A stretch of 11,417 nucleotides of DNA, from positions 24,487 to 35,903 of the forward strand of contig CAMPET010000179.1 of the NCBI GenBank assembly GCA_946803715.1, in the 5' to 3' direction. The DNA comes from Beroe ovata. Taxonomy: Eukaryota; Ctenophora; Nuda; Beroida; Beroidae. Shown piece after piece: positions 1-6,600 of the stretch. Within the stretch, counting starts at the first letter, position 1, and the number at the start of each line of letters is the position of its first letter. Below the pieces are notes generated by a model. The model was not told where the DNA came from. It worked only from the letters and a program-made list of their open reading frames with translations, and made no database searches. A program made the translations under genes and the position numbers.

Positions 1-2
1 TC

Positions 3-5
<3 letters not shown>

Positions 6-43
<38 letters not shown>
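6..43. repeat. (AC)19 microsatellite
   Basis: A perfect AC dinucleotide run of 38 bases at the left edge, probably inside an upstream STT3B intron. Confidence 0.97.
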
Positions 44-45
<2 letters not shown>

Positions 46-531
46 TGACACAAGACTGCTGATGTGACACACATGATGTGACCAGCACATTGTGATACAC
101 ATGATGTGAAACACATTATAACAGATGACTGATGATGTAACTCACGTGACTAATTGTCAGCCAATGAAACGTTTCCTACACTCAACCCGTGTTTGTCGTT
201 TTCACTTTCCGTGCGTTTGACCCTTTTCAAATTTTGTTCTCGGGAAATTTAAATCTATCGCCAAACCACACACGTCAGGTTTGTGGGGCAGCTAAGAGTG
301 TCACAATTTCGAATAGCTTACTTTGTAGCGCGCGAAGAGAAATTGTCAAGTCTTTTTGGTAGAGAAACGCGCATAAACGCGCGCGCATTTTGATTTGCTT
401 CATCAATTCGATTCCATCGATCATCCAGCTGCAGCTAGATTGATATACTAGAGCACTGAAATGAACTGTCATGCTTCACTTCCCTTTCCAACTCACTTAC
501 TCGATACTTACTCATTTATTCTCCCACGCAG
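44..531. other. Intronic sequence upstream of STT3B exon a
   Basis: The first 90 bases are a degenerate mix of GATGTGA and ACACAT words, evidently derived from or related to the adjacent AC run. The rest is unique, with a short GCGC-rich patch near 366-387. It ends in a pyrimidine-rich acceptor (ATTCTCCCACGCAG). No coding signal was found on either strand. Confidence 0.65.
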
Positions 532-654
532 GAACCGGCACATATTGGACGATTTCCGCGAGGCATACTACTGGTTGAACCAGAACACTGATGATCTCAG
601 CAGAGTCATGAGCTGGTGGGATTACGGATACCAGATAGCAGGCATGGCTAACAG
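532..654 (+). CDS. STT3B: STT3B exon a (WWDYG catalytic motif)
   Basis: The acceptor CAG ends at 531 and the donor GTACCA begins at 655. The exon starts on the third base of a codon and ends two bases into an Arg codon (AG). It encodes [15 protein letters not shown] and [20 protein letters not shown] is the luminal signature that helps recognise the acceptor sequon. Confidence 0.95.
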
Positions 655-3600
655 GTACCAACTCATTCAGCATATGAATTTGAAATGCTATTCGCAATGA
701 AAATTTACCCAATTTAGTCATGGATGAACAATAATCAGCGTTAAAAGCTGAGCAAGACTTTGTCTGGCAATTGAAGGATTCCTGCACCTGAGATTGTTTC
801 ATACTCTGTATAGTGTCTCGATTACCATCTCGTCTTGGTGTCTCACTCGTCTTGGTGTCTCACTCGTCTCCTTGTTGAGACGAGTGTCTGTTGTCCATGG
901 GAACGCGCGTTGCAATGTCCTGTGTCATGGCAGTGACATCCTCCCTTACGGTAACTGCAGCGACTTTCTTCCTGCACACGTGTCTCCGAACCACTGATAC
1001 ACCAAAGCACACAATTGGTAACAGAACTGTAGCTGCAAATGCTACGAGGAGCCCACACAGCTGTATGTCCATTGTTCTAATCCTCGCTCTCGAGGAACTG
1101 CACGGCTTGAGTCTCGTGGTGCCACCACACACGATTTCTTGACTTGTGTTCCAGTTTTTCGATGCCACACCGAACTTCTCTTTGCACTTAACTGAGACCA
1201 TTTGGCCAGGCAATATGAAGGGAACCTTATTGGGGTTTAAGAGCTGCCCGTTTCTTACTGCAAACTTCTTCAAAGGACAAGTCCTATTCTGCTTAGGGAG
1301 AGCAAAGCGAACAGCTGACAATGTTGTAAAACTCATCCCCAAGTCGAAGAAGATGTGCATTTCTGACATATCATCTTCATTAACTGCGCCCACAGCAAAT
1401 AGGCACACTTCACCAATGTATTTTTCCGTCTTTGTGACCAGTAATTCGCTCTTCACACCGCTACTTTTCTTCTCCACTATCGCAACTGGCGTACCCTCTA
1501 TCATTTTCCATTGCATCAACAACGAGGTATTGAACAGCGATATCTCTATTAATCTGGCAGGAGTCCCGGTGTTAGAATTGTGTGTGTCAGTTAGGTTTAA
1601 TGTCCACAGAGGCGCGTCGTCACATGTCCTCCACCTCAATTTGTAGCCACCAAGTCGCGGAATTTTCGCGGAGGTTATTCCTAGGCAACGGTCATCCATG
1701 CTTTTTACATAAAGCCCGGTTGATGAGCTCTGTTCAACGATATTCTCAACTGTCTCCAAGCATTCTATACAGAATAACTTTCCTTCTGCCACCCAACCTC
1801 CTTCGCTTTCCACCGTGCTTTCGATAAACAAATTCGAAAACAAAAAGCACATTTTCACTTGGGCTTGGTATTCGAATCGAGAACACCGTGCTGTATTACT
1901 ACAATATCGTCCACATTCGTCCACATCAGCAGTGGTAACAGTTAACAGGATGGAAGTATCACTGATACCGCGTTTTTCGTATGTTATACAACGGGAAGAG
2001 GGCGGAGCGGTTGTTGGTGACATCTCCGCTGATTTGGAGATGTGCTTGCTAATATCGGCATCACTTGTGATGACAGTTGTTACCAAACCGCATGTTATCA
2101 ATAACAAACATGTTGCCGATTGGTGAAATGGAGTCGCTGTTAGGTATCTATACCGACGGTCAAAGCAACGCATCATATGTGTGGCTAAGCATTAACCTGT
2201 CAATTGTCAATGTTCATACTGTGGTTAAGTATTGCAGTGAAGAAAGAACAAAGTTCGTTAGAATTGAAACTCAAGATTGAAAATGAATTATACCTGAGGG
2301 CTGAAGGTAGCAGAACAAAAGATAGCGGCAGTACCTTAAATGACTTATTGTACCGTCGACCCCAATTGACACAACTTTTTGCTGAGTGAAATTGTATTTC
2401 TAATTCTATCTGCCACTCCCTTCAACAAATTTACTCGGATATGGCCTCCAGAGGCAACGTTCAAATCAAGTTCGGGAATATACGGTTACAACTTACAAGA
2501 AGTATCACTATCATTACGAAGAGATGAGTGCGCCCTTATTGAAACTAAATAGGATCGATTATAGCATTTATGGTGCTTTAAAATTAACTATATTTCTTAC
2601 TGCATGAATTTTCAATCACATATCAAAGCTGAACAACTTGCGTCGAGGTATCAAAAGAGGGTAGAGGAGTTGTCAGGTTGCTCCATGAGAAAAGACAATC
2701 CCACATAACCTGGCCAGTCTGAGCACAGTTCGCAGAGAGAATTCCGTCAAGCAACTCGTGAATGGCTGAATTAAATGAATCGAGGGGCTCTCATTTGAAA
2801 CTCATTGCCTATTGGATCGCCTCAGACAATAGATTTTTTGGAGTGCTCTGTTTCAAGGAGTGCTATATTTCGAGGGGCCGGGGGGGGGGACGCATCAATA
2901 TATATAGATTATTATGCATCAAGCCCATCAAGGTTTATTCATTACTGTTTCAAGTTTTAACTAAATATCCAATTATTTAATCGCAGAACCACCCTGGTGG
3001 ATAACAACACGTGGAACAACAGTCACATAGCTCTGGTGGGAAAAGCTATGGCTAGCAAGGAGGATGATGCGTATCAGATTATGCTGGATTTGGACGTGGA
3101 TTACATTCTAGGTATCGTACAAGATTCACAATACATATCAAACGTACCATGTAATGACCGTAGGAGACATATTATGTGGAGACATGTCACATTGTGATGC
3201 TTTATTCCGGAAATCGGAATGACTCGATGTCTGATTCGGAGACAACCATCATAAATGTCGGGCCTTTTTTGTCAGGCCTTGTCTAACTGATCATCTGTAA
3301 CAACGAATCAAATTGAGCACATCAATGAAAATTTTTTCGTGGTATTTTGAGGCGGTGGCTGAAATTTTGTTGGCACAAAATGAATTTTCCCCAAAAACCT
3401 GCAAATTTTGTCGCATATAAAGATGTCTCGCAAAGTAACTGTTTTCTCTAAAGCGAAAGAACTAGTTCTATGGAAATGATTGACCTTTTTTCAAACCAAT
3501 TTAACCATTTAGGAAGGAAGCTTTTTTTAACACATTAAATAGCATGTATACACTATGCAGTATGTCGTGTAATACGATTTCATTGTTTGAGCCCACCACT

Positions 3601-6600
3601 TCAGTGATATTTGGGGGTATGATCGGCTACTCTGGTGATGACATCAACAAGTTCCTCTGGATGGTCCGGATTGCTGAGGGGGAGCATCCTCAAGAAATAC
3701 AGGTTCGTTTAGACAAGAGAAGTTCGGTTAGAAGAATATAAGAAGTTAGGGTTCGTATAGACGTGCTCGTACAGACGTGCTCAATGAATAGACCGTACAA
3801 GTTTGTACTGGCGTGCTCAAGAAATACTAATTTGTATTGTAGAAGTGCTACTTTTGCTGGTGAACGGACCGAAGAGTAGATTGTCCCAACTGCAAACTGT
3901 GGTATATTTACTGTGGTAAACTGTGGTATATTTGCAGATCCCCCTCACCCGTATTCCCACACTATCTAGGAGTCTAGATACTTCACAGCGGAGGGGGAAT
4001 ATAGAGTAGACAGTCGGGCGCCGCCCACCATGACAGAAAGTCTGATGTACAAGATGTGCTACTACAGATACGGCGAAGTCACGGTAAGGGGAACAACAAC
4101 CATAAATATTGTCGATGAAAATGTTGTTGAAATTTGGGAAACCCGAACAATCACACACACAAGTCACACACAAAAGTAATTCACACCATTCAAGAGGTCA
4201 TCAGTTCACCACTTGTTCTGCTTATTCTCTGTAGCGGTGCAATACTTCTACTGTATCGCGGGTCCTTGCCCGACAACTGCACAGCGCTGATTCTTGTAAC
4301 ATTGCTCGTGTGCCTCGTGACCACGCCCTCTTGCACCTCGTCTGCCCTCTGGTCGTCCGGGGCCGTGCACATCACGAGATTGCTTGCGTAGTGTCGCATT
4401 GCGCGCGTTCTGACTGTGTATATCACCGGGTTGATAGCGGAGTTAAGCGGGATTGCGATGTACTGAGCTAGATTATCCATCAACTCGAAGGGGAAATTAT
4501 GATGGCAAAGTACGGCGAACACCACCGTGTACTTGAACGTGTTGAGACAGCAAAACACGAGAGACAGGATGAAGACGGTCAGTGTAACTCGTCTATTCGA
4601 TGTCTCCCGTTCCTGACCCAGATCCCGGGGACCACTGTGTAGTTTAGTCATCGCCACGCCATTAGCAACCAGTACCACCCCAATAATTAGCATCATCTCC
4701 ACTCCTATCTGCAGCCTGAACGTGTCCTCACTCCACGCGAGACAGCCACTATCCTCCGCAAAACACGCTATAAACGCCGCGTTTTTCACGAGGAGGTAGC
4801 TGAAAAACACGAGGGAGGAGAGGACGAGAGCTCGTGTTTTCATCCTGTAGAAAGGGTTGTACACACTGATACACCTCGTGATGCTGAGGAGAAGCGTTGC
4901 AAAGCCCGTTCCCTCCTCAAACACGTACGTGATGGCGTTGGATTTGAGGTATATAGCCTGGGAGTGGATAAAACTGTCGTGGGATCGCCCCAGTGCGTCA
5001 AAGTGGAGTCCGAGTGATATGGTCATGGAGATGCAGTAGAGGAGGTCAAGGGAGTTGAGGAGGACGAGAAGCTTGTTTCCCACTCCCCCACGACCACTCC
5101 GCAAGAAGTAGGAGAGGGAGAACCCGTTAGTCACTGCTGCACACACACTGGGGAGTGGGGGGTGGGGGTTGATGATAATCACAAAATTATATTGGAGAAC
5201 GAGAAATATGATGGTTATTGGATAAGAAAGAGATGATAGCAATGAGACTGGAAATGTGATGGATATTAAAATGTGAGACAAGAAACAGATGATAGCAATG
5301 AGAGAGTTTGTGGGCTGTAGAAGAAGAAGACGATAGATCACAGGTATAATAAGACTGGCAATAGTATGACTTGTTCCACATAATGATATAGGGAACACTC
5401 TGCCGTACCTGATTATACAGCTGGCGATAAGCATTGGTTTAGTCTGTCTCCGCTCGTCAGCCACTATAAGGTAGAAAAGGTCGAATGGCGGCATGTATGT
5501 CGTTGTTGTCGAGATTGGGTCCATTTCATACACAATCCCCTGAGCGGTATTATATGGTCTACGGTTGTCCCCTTGGTATTACTCGTTATTTTGCTCCAGA
5601 TTTCGAAGCAGATATTACTGTATGTTACTTTGAAATTTTTGCCACTATTGACTTGGCCCCAAGTAATAATAGCCTGAGCTATTATTAATAGCCGATAGGC
5701 CAGCAGTAGTGTTTGTTTGTAATATATTCAGCGAAACAATGCGTGTTGTGTTCGCCTCGCTCCAATGAGGGCCGGCCTTTGCGGCTTGAGAATGGTTGAG
5801 GGGGCTATTGTCCTGCGAACAAATTGAAATAGTAAATCTACCGCACTATTTCGGTGGAGGGGTTGGCTCCATTGACGTCACAGCATCACATACTGACCAC
5901 TGTTGTTATCAACAAAACTTAAAAGATTCTATCATATTGATATAAAGGGAGCAAAGTTATCAAGTTCGTAGCACTCGTTGACCATTCGTGTTGACTTTTA
6001 GCGGGATAGAATTGTTGAGATCAAACCTCGGAATGTACTCAGCAAAAGCAGCACGTTATTAACAAAAGTAAGTGTGCTGAGGGCTGACCAATGCAGTTTT
6101 CTCCTGTAATTTACGAGGTAAACATAAAACGACGAGGTGGCAATGTGTATGTCCTACAACACAGCTATTACAGATTCTTGTGTGAGGAATGTAGAAGTAG
6201 TTGATACCCTATATATGTATCCTGCTGGTATGCGTTGTCCAAGCTTTCTATCAAGGGGAAGCAGCGTTAGATATAACATACGTCACATCTGAATTGTAGT
6301 TGAAGTTGTGGAGCCAACTGTCTGTGTTGAGCAAGTTTTAAGACACATACACAGTTCCGAGTTCATATCCGAGCCTCCAGAAGTCCTATCGAGCAGTCTC
6401 TCGTTTATAAGAGCTGATGTGATGAAAGGTGCAATTGTGACAATAGAATTGGGTATGTCGTCATGCTTTCCGAAAGTAGCGAATCCTTCAGCTGCTACAT
6501 CTTATATCGATTTCTCACTCTCATACTCACTCTCACCCAACTCAATTGACACTTCTTCCGTTGTATTGACACCTCACTATCTTCTCTGTTGACACCTCCT

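Noticed and set aside
461-531. Possible ATG start for STT3B at 461
   Set aside because: The open frame upstream of 532 is intron: conserved sequence begins exactly after a CAG acceptor, and most of the protein must lie further upstream.
1146-1646. 166-codon plus-strand frame opposite the PAN/CCP gene
   Set aside because: It is antisense to a frame with a coherent domain order, and its own translation shows no family features.
2762-2980. 72-codon plus-strand frame before STT3B exon b
   Set aside because: Crosses the G10 run, has no motif, and lies in an intron whose flanking exons join without a gap in the protein.
5409-5533. Unspliced 447-residue GPCR as the main product, starting at 5533
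   Set aside because: That start is GTG and the extra 87 residues interrupt TM1; the spliced model from the ATG at 5524 gives a canonical receptor.
5941-5947. TATAAAG on the plus strand as a promoter
   Set aside because: No plus-strand gene starts downstream; the next plus-strand coding sequence is an internal STT3B exon.
6308-6592. 94-codon plus-strand frame in the STT3B intron
   Set aside because: Starts at GTG rather than ATG, has no recognisable domain, and runs into the TTGACACC minisatellite.
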